Assembly (NCBI RefSeq): GCF_001015195.1
Contig: NZ_LDES01000075.1
Span: forward strand, 29,478 to 93,477
Reading direction: 5' to 3'
Length of the DNA: 64,000 bases
Source: Sphingomonas sp. Y57
Lineage (GTDB): Bacteria; Pseudomonadota; Alphaproteobacteria; Sphingomonadales; Sphingomonadaceae
The translations under genes were made by a program, and so were the position numbers. Below, piece by piece: positions 33,084 through 41,892 of the stretch; position 1 is the stretch's first letter; each line of letters begins with the position of its first letter. Under the pieces are notes generated by a model. It was not told the origin of the DNA. It was given only the letters and a program-made list of their open reading frames with translations, and did not search any database.

Positions 33084-33496
33084 GGAACGATCAATCCCCC
33101 GAAACCATCACCGACGAACTGGCGCTGAAGGAGCGGCTGATGGTCGAGATTGCCTATTGCCGGCACGTAAGCCTGCCGGCGAGCGAAGAGGCTGAGCGCA
33201 TCCTTGCGATGTTCGCTCAAGTCGGAGCGGGTGGAGTCGACTTCATTGCGCTCGCCCGTCGCTTCGTGACGTGGCCGCTGCCGCGCACCGTCTGTGCTGA
33301 TCTCTGCGCCACCGATCCGAATTATCAATACGGGCGGTCCGGCACCAATCTGCTCTCCCTCGCGGAGGCAGAGCAGATGCTGCGGCACGTGCTTGGCTCG
33401 GGCTGCGCCTGTCACCCTGAAGTCCAGAAAGATGCCTCGCGTCATGGGTCCTGCTTGTCGGGTGGCTGCCCGCATGTGGGACGGGAGGGCAAATAA
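33080..33496 (+). CDS. Phage protein of unknown function, duplicate copy 1
   Basis: Protein of 138 residues, identical over its full length to the product of 33705-34121. Cysteine-rich C-terminal part ([11 protein letters not shown] then [11 protein letters not shown] and SCLSGGCPH) may bind a metal. Its ATG overlaps the ASCH stop by four bases. It precedes the ssb-type start at 33496, as the second copy precedes the intact ssb. Confidence 0.65.
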   Translation: MRNDQSPETITDELALKERLMVEIAYCRHVSLPASEEAERILAMFAQVGAGGVDFIALARRFVTWPLPRTVCADLCATDPNYQYGRSGTNLLSLAEAEQMLRHVLGSGCACHPEVQKDASRHGSCLSGGCPHVGREGK

Positions 33497-33708
33497 TGGC
33501 TGGCAGCGTCAACAAGGTCATTATCGTCGGTCACCTCGGCCGCGATCCGGAAAGCCGATCCTTCCAGAATGGCGGCAAGGTCGTCGGCCGGTACGGCTTC
33601 GTCCTCCGCAATCCCCGTCCGATCGAGCTGATCCCGTGCAAGGGCGCGCTCGGCTTCTTCAATGTCCCTGCGCATGTCGCGCAGATGGTGGAGGCGCATC
33701 TGTCATGA
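33496..33708 (+). pseudogene. ssb-ASCH chimeric ORF created by the duplication
   Basis: ORF of 70 codons whose first 31 residues are the SSB N terminus ([20 protein letters not shown]) and whose last 39 are the C terminus of the ASCH protein. The junction is at the shared hexamer TCGGCC near 33584-33589. It has lost most of the SSB OB-fold and the C-terminal tail, so it is unlikely to bind DNA. It has the same ribosome site and one-base coupling as the real ssb, so a short chimera could be made. Confidence 0.8.
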
Positions 33709-34121
33709 GGAACGATCAATCCCCCGAAACCATCACCGACGAACTGGCGCTGAAGGAGCGGCTGATGGTCGAGATTGCCTATTGCCGGCACGTAAGCCTG
33801 CCGGCGAGCGAAGAGGCTGAGCGCATCCTTGCGATGTTCGCTCAAGTCGGAGCGGGTGGAGTCGACTTCATTGCGCTCGCCCGTCGCTTCGTGACGTGGC
33901 CGCTGCCGCGCACCGTCTGTGCTGATCTCTGCGCCACCGATCCGAATTATCAATACGGGCGGTCCGGCACCAATCTGCTCTCCCTCGCGGAGGCAGAGCA
34001 GATGCTGCGGCACGTGCTTGGCTCGGGCTGCGCCTGTCACCCTGAAGTCCAGAAAGATGCCTCGCGTCATGGGTCCTGCTTGTCGGGTGGCTGCCCGCAT
34101 GTGGGACGGGAGGGCAAATAA
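33705..34121 (+). CDS. Phage protein of unknown function, duplicate copy 2
   Basis: Second copy of the 138-residue Cys-rich protein, identical to the first at 33080-33496. It starts inside the last four bases of the ssb-ASCH chimera and ends one base into the intact ssb gene, so the ancestral order ASCH, orf138, ssb is kept on both sides of the duplication. Confidence 0.65.
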   Translation: MRNDQSPETITDELALKERLMVEIAYCRHVSLPASEEAERILAMFAQVGAGGVDFIALARRFVTWPLPRTVCADLCATDPNYQYGRSGTNLLSLAEAEQMLRHVLGSGCACHPEVQKDASRHGSCLSGGCPHVGREGK

Positions 34122-34600
34122 TGGCTGGCAGCGTCAACAAGGTCATTATCGTCGGTCACCTCGGCCGCGATCCGGAAAGCCGATCCTTCCAGAATGGCGG
34201 CAAGGTCGTCGGCCTGCGCGTCGCCACCTCCGAACAGTGGAAGGACCGGTCGACCGGCGAGCGGCGCGACCGCACCGAATGGCATCAGGTCGCGATCCAT
34301 AATGAGGGGTTGGCGACCATCGCCGAGAGCTATTTGCGCAAGGGGAGCAAGGTCTATCTCGAAGGCCAGCTCCGCACCCGCAAATGGACCGACCAGCAGG
34401 GCGTCGAGCGCTACACCACCGAGATCGTGTTGCAAGGCTATCAGGCGCAGTTGGTGCTCCTCGATGGCGCTCAGGGCGATCGTCGCGATGATCGCGGCGA
34501 CGGCGGTAAGCGGCAGGGCGACGGATATGGCGAACGTCCGGCCGACTTCGGCCCCGAGCGCAACTTCGCCCCTGATCTCGACGACGACGTGCCGTTTTGA
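34121..34600 (+). CDS. ssb: Single-stranded DNA-binding protein
   Basis: SSB of 159 residues. The OB-fold ([17 protein letters not shown], then [20 protein letters not shown] and [20 protein letters not shown]) is complete to about residue 110. A Gly/Asp-rich linker follows, and the C terminus ends DLDDDVPF, the acidic tip that recruits replication and repair proteins. It is the intact copy downstream of the duplication. It serves phage replication together with the primase-helicase encoded next. Confidence 0.95.
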   Translation: MAGSVNKVIIVGHLGRDPESRSFQNGGKVVGLRVATSEQWKDRSTGERRDRTEWHQVAIHNEGLATIAESYLRKGSKVYLEGQLRTRKWTDQQGVERYTTEIVLQGYQAQLVLLDGAQGDRRDDRGDGGKRQGDGYGERPADFGPERNFAPDLDDDVPF

Positions 34601-34611
34601 GGAGAGGCGAT

Positions 34612-34800
34612 ATGACCATGACCGAAGAGCAGTTCTTCATGATCGAAGCCGCAGAACAGTGTGGATTTGAGCCGATTGACGATGACGGCGAGCGGTTCGC
34701 CTGCACCGCCGCCCAAATCGTCGACCTTGTTACTCGCGCGCGGTTGCAGGGGCGGACGGACGTTCGCCGCGAGATCGACACGGGCGACATACCCATCTGA
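34612..34800 (+). CDS. Small phage protein of unknown function
   Basis: Acidic protein of 62 residues (EEQFFMIEAAEQCGFEP then ACTAAQIVDLVTRARLQGR). The ATG at 34612 is chosen because GGAGAG stands five bases upstream; the in-frame codon at 34597 lies inside ssb. Function unknown. It lies 11 bases after ssb and before the primase leader. Confidence 0.58.
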   Translation: MTMTEEQFFMIEAAEQCGFEPIDDDGERFACTAAQIVDLVTRARLQGRTDVRREIDTGDIPI

Positions 34801-34866
34801 CGGCGGGGCTGGCAGGCCCCCAATCGCCTGCCGCACCATCATCCTTCCGGCCGGGGCGCCTTTCCT

Positions 34867-34938
34867 ATGACCATCGATCCTTTTCCGACGCTGCGGTTCG
34901 CGGCGCGCGGCCGTGCCTCTGCCGGGGGTCGGCCATGA
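34867..34938 (+). CDS. Possible 23-codon leader peptide coupled to the primase
   Basis: A short reading frame, MTIDPFPTLRFAARGRASAG plus three residues, ends with a TGA that overlaps the primase ATG by four bases (ATGA). The ribosome site before it is weak. A coupled leader could set primase translation. Too short for a protein role to be inferred. Confidence 0.35.
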   Translation: MTIDPFPTLRFAARGRASAGGRP

Positions 34939-37802
34939 CCGATAATGTCGTGCCGATCGGCGAGGCGAAGAAACCGCGCAAGCCCAAGGGCGGCGGGGAG
35001 CCGCCCAAGGGATCGGGCAATATCTTCCTCGACGCCGCGCTGGGCTATGCCGCGCGCGGGTGGCCAGTGTTTCCGTGCAACCCGAAGAACAAGCGGCCGC
35101 TGCTCGGCAAGGATCGCGATGCGCAGGGCAATGCGATCGCCGGCACCGGGGGCCTGAAAAAGGCGTCGACCGATCCCGAGACGATCAGGGGATGGTGGCG
35201 GAAATGGCCGAAGGCGATGATCGGCCTGTTGACCGGCGTGAACGGCCTGTTCGTCGTCGATTTCGATCCGGGCATAGAGACCGACCCGAAAACCGGCGAA
35301 CCGATCATGGACCCGGTGACGGGCGAACCGATCGAATATACGCTGGAGGGCCTGAAGGCCGTCCTGTGCTTCCAGATCGGCGGGCCCTTGCCGGCGTCGC
35401 TGGCGGTCCGCACCGCCGGCAAGGGCGGCGTCCACGTCTATTTCCGCCAGCCCGACGAGGGCGCCGACATCCGCAACCGGAACAACCTTCCGCACCGGAT
35501 CGACGTGCGCGGCACCGGCGGCTATGTCATCGCCCCGCCGTCCGTCATGGACAACGGGCGCGAATATCGCTGGCTGCACGGCGACGCCGATGTCGAGCCG
35601 GTCGAGGCGCCCGCCGCCCTGGTCGACATCCTGCGGAAGCCGAAGGGTTCCGCCCCATCAGATAACGTCGGCGCGCGAGCGCCGGCATCATCGCGTCCGT
35701 CGCCCCCGGCGGACCGGCCGACGAGCGAAGTCGAGGCCGAGGAGCAGGCGTTGCGCCGCTATGGCCTGGCCGCGCTCGATCGCGAGGTGGAGAAGGCCCG
35801 GACTGCGGCGGACGGGACGCGCAACAACACGCTGAACGCCTGCGGGCTCGCGCTGGGCCATCTGGTCGGAGCCGGGGCCTTGTCGCGCGAGCTGGCGATC
35901 TCCGCCCTGGTCGACGTGGCGCGGGCGTGGCGCGACATCGACAAGTCGACCGACACCATCACCCGCGCGGTCGACGATGGCGCCGCCGATCCGCGCGACC
36001 TGTCGCACGTCCGCGCCGACGCCCGTGACCGCTTCCGCCGCTTCGCGGGGCGAAGGCGCGACAACCCTTCCACCGCTTCCGGTCTGCGCGCAGCGGAGAT
36101 CGAGCAAAGCTTCCAATCTGGAAGTGAGGCGAATGACGGCGCCGCCGCCGGGGTGGAGACGGAGGGGCGGTCGACCGCATCGCAGCGGGCGCGCGCGGCG
36201 CGGGAGCTGCACGGCAAGCTTGCCAGGTACAACCGCACCGATCTCGGCAATGCCGAGCGGTGGCGCGACCGGTTCGGTGGCGACTTCCGCTATTCGCCCG
36301 CGCTGGGCTGGTTCGCATGGGACGACAAGCGCTGGAAGCTGCTGTCCGCCGAGGCCAACAAGGTGCCGGGCGAGGTGCTGGCGTCCGTGTTCAAGATGGT
36401 GCGCGCGATCCGGCGCGAAGCCTGGGTGGTGCGGGCCTCGGGCGTACCCGACGCGGAGAAGAACCCCGGCGGCCTCGACCGCACCGTGTTCGACGAGAAG
36501 GGCAAGCCCAAGCGACTGTCGGCCGCGCTGTTCGCCTGGGCCGACACCAGCGAGGGCAATGCGCGGCTGACCTGCGTCGCCAAGCTGGCGATGCCGTTCA
36601 TCACGATCGAGCCCGACGCCTTCGACCGCGACCTGTACGCCTTCAACGTCCAGAACGGGACGCTGCGCTTCCGGCGCGAGCGGCGGCCGGATGGATCGTG
36701 GCGCGTCATGATGAAGCTGATGGACCATGACCGGCGCGACCTATTGACCAAGATCAGCCCCGTCACCTTCGATCCGAAGGCGGAGTGCCCGGTCTATGAC
36801 GGGCTGCTCGAATGGGCGCAGCCCGATCCGGCGATGCGGCGCTATCTCCATCAATGGGGCGGCCTGTCGCTGACCGGCGAGACGGGCGAGCAGAAGCTGC
36901 ATTTCTGGCATGGCGGCGGCGGCAACGGCAAGGGCACGGTGCTCAACGCCTGGTGCCATGTCGCGGGCGACTATTTCGCGTCGGTGTCGATCGAGACGTT
37001 CCTTGATCAGGGGCCGAAGAAATCGGGGGACAAGGCGACGCCCGACCTCGCCAAGCTGCCCGGCGTCCGGCTGCTCCGCGTGTCGGAGCCCGAGGAGCGG
37101 GCGCAGCTCGCCGAGGCGCTGATCAAGCTGGTGACGGGTCAAGACCCGCTTTCGGTGCGGCACCTCCACAAGGGGTTCTTCGAGTTCCTGCCCCATTTCA
37201 AGCTGACCATCATGGGCAACCATTGGCTGGGCATCCGGGGCACCGACAAGGGCATATGGCGGCGCGTGAAGCTGATCCCGTGGGATGCGTCGATCGACGA
37301 GGCCGACAAGGACGAGACGCTGCCCGAGCAGCTCAAGGCCGAGGCGAGCGGCATCCTCAACCATATGATCAAGGGCCTGCTCGACTGGATGCGCAACGGC
37401 CTGATCGAGCCGCGATCCGTGACGCAGGCGACGGCGGCCTATCGCGAGGCGAGCGATCCGCTCGGCCGGTTCCTGGCGCTGTGCGTCCAGCCCGCGCCGG
37501 GGAAGCGGGTGCAGTCGTCGCGGCTCCACGCGGTCTATGAAGCCTGGTGCGCGGCGGCGAGCGAGCCGGCCTGGAAGAACAAGACGTTCGCACAGGCGCT
37601 GCTCGACAAGGGATACAAGAAGAAGCCCAGCAACGGGATGCAGTGGCTCGATATCGAGCTGATCCGCCAGCGCGAGGATTTCGTCGACGAGCAGGGCAAT
37701 CCCAAGCCCTTCACACCCGACGACGATGAGGACGAGCCGCCGCCGATCGAGCCCGACGACGGGGTTCGGTGGGGCGATGACGACGATCTCCCGCCCCTCT
37801 GA
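34935..37802 (+). CDS. Phage primase-helicase, PrimPol plus P4-type (D5) helicase
   Basis: Replication protein of 955 residues. The N-terminal bifunctional primase/polymerase domain (about 20-230) has FLDAALGYAARGWPVFPCNP, the metal-site VVDFDPG and the later His/Arg strands (HVYFRQPDEGADIRNRNNLP). The D5/P4 helicase follows: Walker A HGGGGNGKGT near residue 660, the arginine-finger region, and the phage D5 C-terminal element. The last 50 residues are very acidic. It should unwind and prime at the phage origin, probably the repeat region directly downstream. Confidence 0.93.
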   Translation: MTDNVVPIGEAKKPRKPKGGGEPPKGSGNIFLDAALGYAARGWPVFPCNPKNKRPLLGKDRDAQGNAIAGTGGLKKASTDPETIRGWWRKWPKAMIGLLTGVNGLFVVDFDPGIETDPKTGEPIMDPVTGEPIEYTLEGLKAVLCFQIGGPLPASLAVRTAGKGGVHVYFRQPDEGADIRNRNNLPHRIDVRGTGGYVIAPPSVMDNGREYRWLHGDADVEPVEAPAALVDILRKPKGSAPSDNVGARAPASSRPSPPADRPTSEVEAEEQALRRYGLAALDREVEKARTAADGTRNNTLNACGLALGHLVGAGALSRELAISALVDVARAWRDIDKSTDTITRAVDDGAADPRDLSHVRADARDRFRRFAGRRRDNPSTASGLRAAEIEQSFQSGSEANDGAAAGVETEGRSTASQRARAARELHGKLARYNRTDLGNAERWRDRFGGDFRYSPALGWFAWDDKRWKLLSAEANKVPGEVLASVFKMVRAIRREAWVVRASGVPDAEKNPGGLDRTVFDEKGKPKRLSAALFAWADTSEGNARLTCVAKLAMPFITIEPDAFDRDLYAFNVQNGTLRFRRERRPDGSWRVMMKLMDHDRRDLLTKISPVTFDPKAECPVYDGLLEWAQPDPAMRRYLHQWGGLSLTGETGEQKLHFWHGGGGNGKGTVLNAWCHVAGDYFASVSIETFLDQGPKKSGDKATPDLAKLPGVRLLRVSEPEERAQLAEALIKLVTGQDPLSVRHLHKGFFEFLPHFKLTIMGNHWLGIRGTDKGIWRRVKLIPWDASIDEADKDETLPEQLKAEASGILNHMIKGLLDWMRNGLIEPRSVTQATAAYREASDPLGRFLALCVQPAPGKRVQSSRLHAVYEAWCAAASEPAWKNKTFAQALLDKGYKKKPSNGMQWLDIELIRQREDFVDEQGNPKPFTPDDDEDEPPPIEPDDGVRWGDDDDLPPL

Positions 37803-38019
37803 TCCTTCCGGGCTGGAAGGATGGCGGAAGGGTTATCGGAAGGAAGAAATGGCGGATTTCTGCGCGTCTGGAAGGGTTGGAACGGTTTTCGATACTTGGC
37901 CGCGATTATGTGTGTGCGTGCGCGCGCGCAGGCGCGTGAACAAGATAGTTATAAACCCTTCCAATCCTTCCAATCCTTCCAGAATTATAGCGAAGCTATT
38001 GATATTAAGAGGAAATAAT
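37803..38019. other. Repeat-rich region downstream of the primase: candidate replication origin
   Basis: A hairpin overlapping the primase stop (ATCCTTCC-gggct-GGAAGGAT, 37802-37822) is followed by several GGAAGG motifs. CTGGAAGGGTTGGAA at 37868-37882 is matched by its inverted copy TTCCAATCCTTCCAG at 37968-37982 (one mismatch). Between them lies an alternating purine-pyrimidine run (TGTGTGCGTGCGCGCGCGCA, about 37910-37930). An AT-rich stretch with a small hairpin (ATAGC-GAA-GCTAT, 37987-37999) follows. Iteron-like repeats plus AT-rich DNA next to a primase suggest an origin. Confidence 0.4.
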
Positions 38020-38523
38020 ATGGCCCGACCCGACAACCAACGCTTCCGTCTCCCTTCCGACACGGTTCCGGGGCTGGAAGCCGCCTTCATGGACTTCAAC
38101 GCGGTGGAAGATCGCCTGGTGGAGGCCATGTCCGTGCTGCGCCGGTCGGGGGATCGGGAGTGGTCATGGCTGCATCCGGGGACGCTGGCGATGTTCCGGC
38201 AGTATCGGCCCGAGCATGTCGATCCCGATGCCGCCGACCGCAGGCTGGTGACGTGCGCGCTGACGCGCGCCGAGGTGGAGCGGGCGGACGAAGCCATGGG
38301 CTGGGTGCTCGCCGCCGTGCCCGAGGGGATCGGCCGCCGCATCCTCGGCGTCGCGCTGATGCAGCTCGCGCAGGGCGATCGGGCGCGGATCGAGTGGCCG
38401 GCGGTTCGCGCGCGCCTCGGGGTCGAGGGCGCGGCCATGACGGCCGAGGGCATTCGCAAGCGCTACAACCGCGCCGTCACCGCGATATGCACATGGAAAA
38501 ACGCTAGGAGTTCTGCGGCCTAG
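38020..38523 (+). CDS. Phage protein of unknown function (DUF6362-like C terminus)
   Basis: Protein of 167 residues, ATG preceded by GAGGAAATA. The N-terminal half contains VEDRLVEAMSVLRRSGDREW and SWLHPGTLAMFRQYRPE. The C-terminal half (ADEAMGWVLAAVPEGIGRRI then MTAEGIRKRYNRAVTAIC) looks like a helix-turn-helix ending in a recognition helix, similar in layout to DUF6362 proteins that often precede terminase genes. A regulator of late genes is possible but unproven. Confidence 0.6.
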   Translation: MARPDNQRFRLPSDTVPGLEAAFMDFNAVEDRLVEAMSVLRRSGDREWSWLHPGTLAMFRQYRPEHVDPDAADRRLVTCALTRAEVERADEAMGWVLAAVPEGIGRRILGVALMQLAQGDRARIEWPAVRARLGVEGAAMTAEGIRKRYNRAVTAICTWKNARSSAA

Positions 38524-38985
38524 AGATCGTCAAGCCCTAGAATGTTCGTCGCTGCAAATTTTCCGTGTCCGTTTCTAGGGGGTAGAGGGCTTATAGAACG
38601 CTACGTTGGGGCACAGCCATTGCCCCGGCATCCTCTCCTAAGACTGCCGCGCCCCGCTCGCCCCGTGCCAGCGGGGCGCGGGCGTTTTGGGGAGCGCGAG
38701 ATAAACCCCGCGAGCGATGGCACGGGGCGGGTGGCGATCCGGCCACCCGCCCACATCGCCGCGATCAGTTCCACGCGAGCCGGCAACGGCGCGGCGCGAC
38801 CGGCGCCCGGCGCTGCCAAGGGCCGCAGGCGCGGGGGAGGGGCGCGGGGAAGGCCGCGAGGCCGGGCACCCCTCCCCCCTTTGGGTCCTTCCGGCGCATC
38901 GCCGCTATGCGGGGCGCAAAGGCGTGTGACGTGCAATTCTCCGGTTTTTCGCGGGGCGTTGTTTTTCTCTTTTGGGTTCGGATCG
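38524..38985. other. Structured non-coding region between early and late genes
   Basis: No credible gene in 462 bases. It holds an inverted repeat CCCTAGAA (38535-38542) / TTCTAGGG (38573-38580), a strong terminator-like hairpin (38647-38681) and a second perfect hairpin (GGGCGGGTGGC-gatccg-GCCACCCGCCC, 38725-38752). GC-rich low-complexity DNA (38850-38890) and a T-rich stretch (38943-38977) follow. It may hold the late promoter and a regulated terminator, or the packaging (cos) site, which usually lies just before the small terminase gene. Confidence 0.5.
38647..38688 (+). terminator. Candidate intrinsic terminator ahead of the late operon
   Basis: A 12-bp perfect stem (CCGCGCCCCGCT / AGCGGGGCGCGG) with an 11-base loop is followed within a few bases by TTTT. 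It would stop early transcription, and an antitermination mechanism may be needed to pass it. Confidence 0.6.
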
Positions 38986-39693
38986 ATGACGGATGCTCCA
39001 GCGGATCAGGTGCCGGCGAGCATGATCGGCAATCTGTCCGAGCTGGCGATGATGCCGGGCATGCCGTCCGAGCCGACGATCAAGAAACTGATCGACGAGA
39101 ACCCCGAGACGAAGGACAGCCCCGGCTTCCCGATCATCACGCGCGGTGATCGGGGTGTTGCGTGGGAAATCGATCTCGTTGCAGCGGCGACGTTCATCCG
39201 CGAGTTGCAGCGCCGGGCGGAAGAGCGGGCGCGGGCGCGAGCCGCCGAGGTCAATCAGCTCGGCCTTGATCTCCTCGGCGCTGATGCCGCCTCGATCCGG
39301 AAGGATCGGGTCGAGCTGTCCTCGGCCGATCGTCGCGCGCTGATGGAAGAGGAGCTGGTTGCGATCAAGCTGGCTGAGAAGCGCGGCGAACTGATCCGGA
39401 AGGATGAAGCCGAACAGGCGGTGTCGCAACTGGCAGTGGCGTTCGTCGACCGTCTGTCGTCGCTGGTTGCGCGCGCAGCCAAGCGGATCGAGCTGCCGCG
39501 TGAAACACAGGTGCAGCTTCAGAAATTGATCGACGGGGATCGAGCCTGGATCGCCCTTCAGTTGGACAGGATGGATGTTTCATCAACCGATCAGCACGAT
39601 CCCGCCGTTCGAGACGGCGACGGATTTGCTGCGGCGGGTGGCGTCGATCATCCGGCCCAAGAAATCCCTGACGGTCAGCCAGTGGGCGATTGA
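38986..39693 (+). CDS. Terminase small subunit-like DNA packaging protein
   Basis: Protein of 235 residues at the head of the late operon, directly before the large terminase, the position of the small subunit. N-terminal part: MIGNLSELAMMPGMPSEPTI then IITRGDRGVAWEIDLVAAA, a winged-helix-like Nu1 arrangement. A charged helix (RAEERARARAAEVNQLGLDL) and RETQVQLQKLIDGDRAW follow. It overlaps the large subunit gene by 119 bases. It should recognise the phage packaging site. Confidence 0.72.
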   Translation: MTDAPADQVPASMIGNLSELAMMPGMPSEPTIKKLIDENPETKDSPGFPIITRGDRGVAWEIDLVAAATFIRELQRRAEERARARAAEVNQLGLDLLGADAASIRKDRVELSSADRRALMEEELVAIKLAEKRGELIRKDEAEQAVSQLAVAFVDRLSSLVARAAKRIELPRETQVQLQKLIDGDRAWIALQLDRMDVSSTDQHDPAVRDGDGFAAAGGVDHPAQEIPDGQPVGD

Positions 39694-41683
39694 GCACCTC
39701 GGCTATGATCCCGAAACCCTGCCCTGGCAGATGGAGATCATGGACGCCCTGGGCGATCCAGAGGTTGCCGAGGTCGGGCTGATGGGGCCAGCCCAGGCGG
39801 GTAAGTCGGAAATCGGTCTCGCTTGGTTGGGTTGGTCGATCGAGCATGACCCGGCCGGCTTCATGATCTGCCAGCCTTCGAAGGTGCTTGCACAGGATTT
39901 CGTCGTTCGCCGCGTGGCGCCGATGATCAAGAATACGGAGGCGTTGCGCGGGCAACTGCTTTCGGATGTCGGCGCGGACAACCTGTTCCTGAAGCAATTC
40001 AGGGCGATGCTGCTGACTTCGATCTGGCCGACCGCCGAAAACTTCCGCGCCCGGCCGGTGCCGCGCGGGTGGGTCGACGATTACGACGCGATCGACGCGA
40101 ATATCGAAGGCAAGGGCTCGGCGGTCTCGTTGCTCGACGATCGTGCCACGACATTCGAAGGGCGCGATACCAAGTTCATCTCGTCGTCTCCTGCCGACGA
40201 AAAGGGTAGGAAAACGGAAGCCTTCGTCAAGGGCGGCACACATGAACGGCTTATGCCGCCATGTCCGCATTGCGAAGAACGGATCGAGATCGACCTTCGT
40301 CGCGATCTGCGGTTCGAAGACAACGGGAGCGCGGACCTCGCCGAACAGACGGCGCATGTCATCTGTCCGAAAAACGGCTGCATCATCGAGCCGCACCACA
40401 AGCGGACGATGATTGACGCCATGGCGGTGTTTCCGGGTCGCGGTTTTGTCGTCACGAACTTAGAAGTCGGCCGGCGCCGCCGGACCTTCAGTGTTGATGG
40501 ATTGATGTGTTTCCGGAGCTGGGGCCGACTGGCCCGCCAATGGCGGGAAGCGCAGATCGAGTGGGCGACGCTCCAGAGCGAAGCCGGCCTGGTCGGCTTC
40601 TTCAACGGCAAGGCCGGATATAATTACCGGTCGATCCTGAGTGGCGAACCGCCCCTGGAGGTCAAGACGCTGGCCGCGCGGCGGCGGAAGGGTTGGAAGC
40701 TCGGCACCGTTCCGGCCGGGGTCAAGGTCATCGTCATCACCGTGGACGTGCAGGCCAATCGGTTCGAGTGCGCGGCGGTCGGGTATGGCGACGGGCTCGA
40801 ATGCTGGGTCATAGATCGTTGGGCGATCGAGACGCTGGCGGACGGACTGACCAGCGTCCAGCCTCTCCGGTATCGCGAGCATTGGGCGGCGTTGCTGCCC
40901 TTGTTCAGCCGGGATTGGCCGCTGGCCGATGGGTCGGGGCAGACGGCCCAGGCGCTGACCGTCGCGATCGACGCGCGCGGCGGCGAAAGCGATCTGGTGA
41001 CCGGGTTCTGGCATCTGTGCGTGGCGGCCGGCATCCATCGGAACCGCGTGACCTTGTTGCAGGGCGGCAACAACCCGCGCGCCGAGCTGATCAGCCGCGC
41101 GCGGCGATCGGACGAAAAAGCGGGCGGCGGCGTCAAGCGGAACAGTCCGGCGAAGTGGACGGTCAATGTTCACGCCCTGAAGAATATCCTCGACGCGCGG
41201 CTGCGGCGGGAGAAGCCGGGGCCGGGATATATCCATTTCCCCGAGGACTTCCGCGAGCTGCATTTCGACGAGCTGACGGCGGAAGAGAAACAGGACGGCA
41301 AGTGGAAGAAGATCAGGCCGCGTAACGAAACGCTCGACCTCATGGTCATGTCCTATGCCGCCCTGTTGCGCAGTCCCTTCGCCGGCACCCGTACGACGAT
41401 GAGCTGGGTCCCCCGCGAGTATCGCGTTCCCGAACAGGAGCTTCCGAACCTCATGGCTTCGAAGAACGACGACGGCACGGACCCGGCGGCGCTGGGGGCG
41501 GCCGACATCAAACCATCCGCATCGGGTTCGATCGACGAAACAGCGCGAGATCGGGCCGATGGTCAGGAGCCCGGCGCGGCGGTTGCTACGGCCGCGCCGG
41601 CAGCTCCGAAACGGAAGCGGCGCGCAGGCGGCGTCAATCCGATCACCGGCCGGGCGGCCGGATCATGGTTGAAAAGGAACTGA
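39575..41683 (+). CDS. Terminase large subunit, lambda gpA family
   Basis: DNA-packaging ATPase/nuclease of 702 residues. The Walker-A-like loop is GPAQAGKSE near residue 75, with the preceding WQMEIMDALGDPEVAEVGLM and the Walker B region VDDYDAIDANIEG. A zinc-ribbon-like CPHCEE and the nuclease-domain acidic strands (VITVDVQANRFECAAVG, VAIDARGGESD) are typical of the GpA family. It cuts concatemers and drives DNA into the prohead through the portal. It is translated from a start inside the small-subunit gene. Confidence 0.93.
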   Translation: MFHQPISTIPPFETATDLLRRVASIIRPKKSLTVSQWAIEHLGYDPETLPWQMEIMDALGDPEVAEVGLMGPAQAGKSEIGLAWLGWSIEHDPAGFMICQPSKVLAQDFVVRRVAPMIKNTEALRGQLLSDVGADNLFLKQFRAMLLTSIWPTAENFRARPVPRGWVDDYDAIDANIEGKGSAVSLLDDRATTFEGRDTKFISSSPADEKGRKTEAFVKGGTHERLMPPCPHCEERIEIDLRRDLRFEDNGSADLAEQTAHVICPKNGCIIEPHHKRTMIDAMAVFPGRGFVVTNLEVGRRRRTFSVDGLMCFRSWGRLARQWREAQIEWATLQSEAGLVGFFNGKAGYNYRSILSGEPPLEVKTLAARRRKGWKLGTVPAGVKVIVITVDVQANRFECAAVGYGDGLECWVIDRWAIETLADGLTSVQPLRYREHWAALLPLFSRDWPLADGSGQTAQALTVAIDARGGESDLVTGFWHLCVAAGIHRNRVTLLQGGNNPRAELISRARRSDEKAGGGVKRNSPAKWTVNVHALKNILDARLRREKPGPGYIHFPEDFRELHFDELTAEEKQDGKWKKIRPRNETLDLMVMSYAALLRSPFAGTRTTMSWVPREYRVPEQELPNLMASKNDDGTDPAALGAADIKPSASGSIDETARDRADGQEPGAAVATAAPAAPKRKRRAGGVNPITGRAAGSWLKRN

Positions 41684-41685
41684 CG

Positions 41686-41892
41686 GTGGCGGGCTATACC
41701 GATAGCGACCTGACGATGGTCCAGAGGAAGATCGCCGAGGGCGTGACCAAGGTCCGGTTCGCCGATGGGCGCGAGGTGACCTATGCCAGCGTCCAGGAGC
41801 TGATGGGCGTCGAGCGCCTGATTAAGGCCCAGCTCGCGGCCGCCCGGCGTGGCCGGCGCGCGCACTTCCCCTGCTACAGGAGTGGCCTGTGA
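41686..41892 (+). CDS. Head-tail joining protein, gpW family
   Basis: Protein of 68 residues, the length of lambda gpW. DSDLTMVQRKIAEGVTKVRF then DGREVTYASVQELMGVERL has the gpW helix-hairpin-helix order. The GTG at 41686 is chosen because AAGGAA stands before it and it gives the family length; an ATG at 41665 would add seven residues that overlap the terminase. It should close the portal after packaging. Its stop overlaps the portal's GTG. Confidence 0.82.
   Translation: MAGYTDSDLTMVQRKIAEGVTKVRFADGREVTYASVQELMGVERLIKAQLAAARRGRRAHFPCYRSGL

Larger units (their letters stand above)
32961..34214 (+). repeat. 625-bp direct tandem duplication (copies start 32961 and 33586)
   Basis: The sequence beginning GGCCGGTACGGCTTCG at 32961 recurs at 33586, offset 625 bases. 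Copy 1 ends at the GGCC near 33589 and copy 2 at the GGCC near 34214, where intact ssb continues. The 138-residue proteins in the two copies are identical. The left boundary lies in the ASCH gene and the right in ssb, both at TCGGCC, which indicates recombination at a 6-bp microhomology. An assembly artefact is possible. Confidence 0.9.

Noticed and set aside
33294..34121. Frame of 275 codons reading through the duplication
   Set aside because: It consists of an out-of-frame start joined by the duplication to the second copy of the 138-residue protein. The true gene starts at 33705.
37821..38018. 65-codon frame downstream of the primase
   Set aside because: It is a read of the GGAAGG repeat region with a repeated FQS pattern and no ribosome site; the DNA is better explained as repeats.
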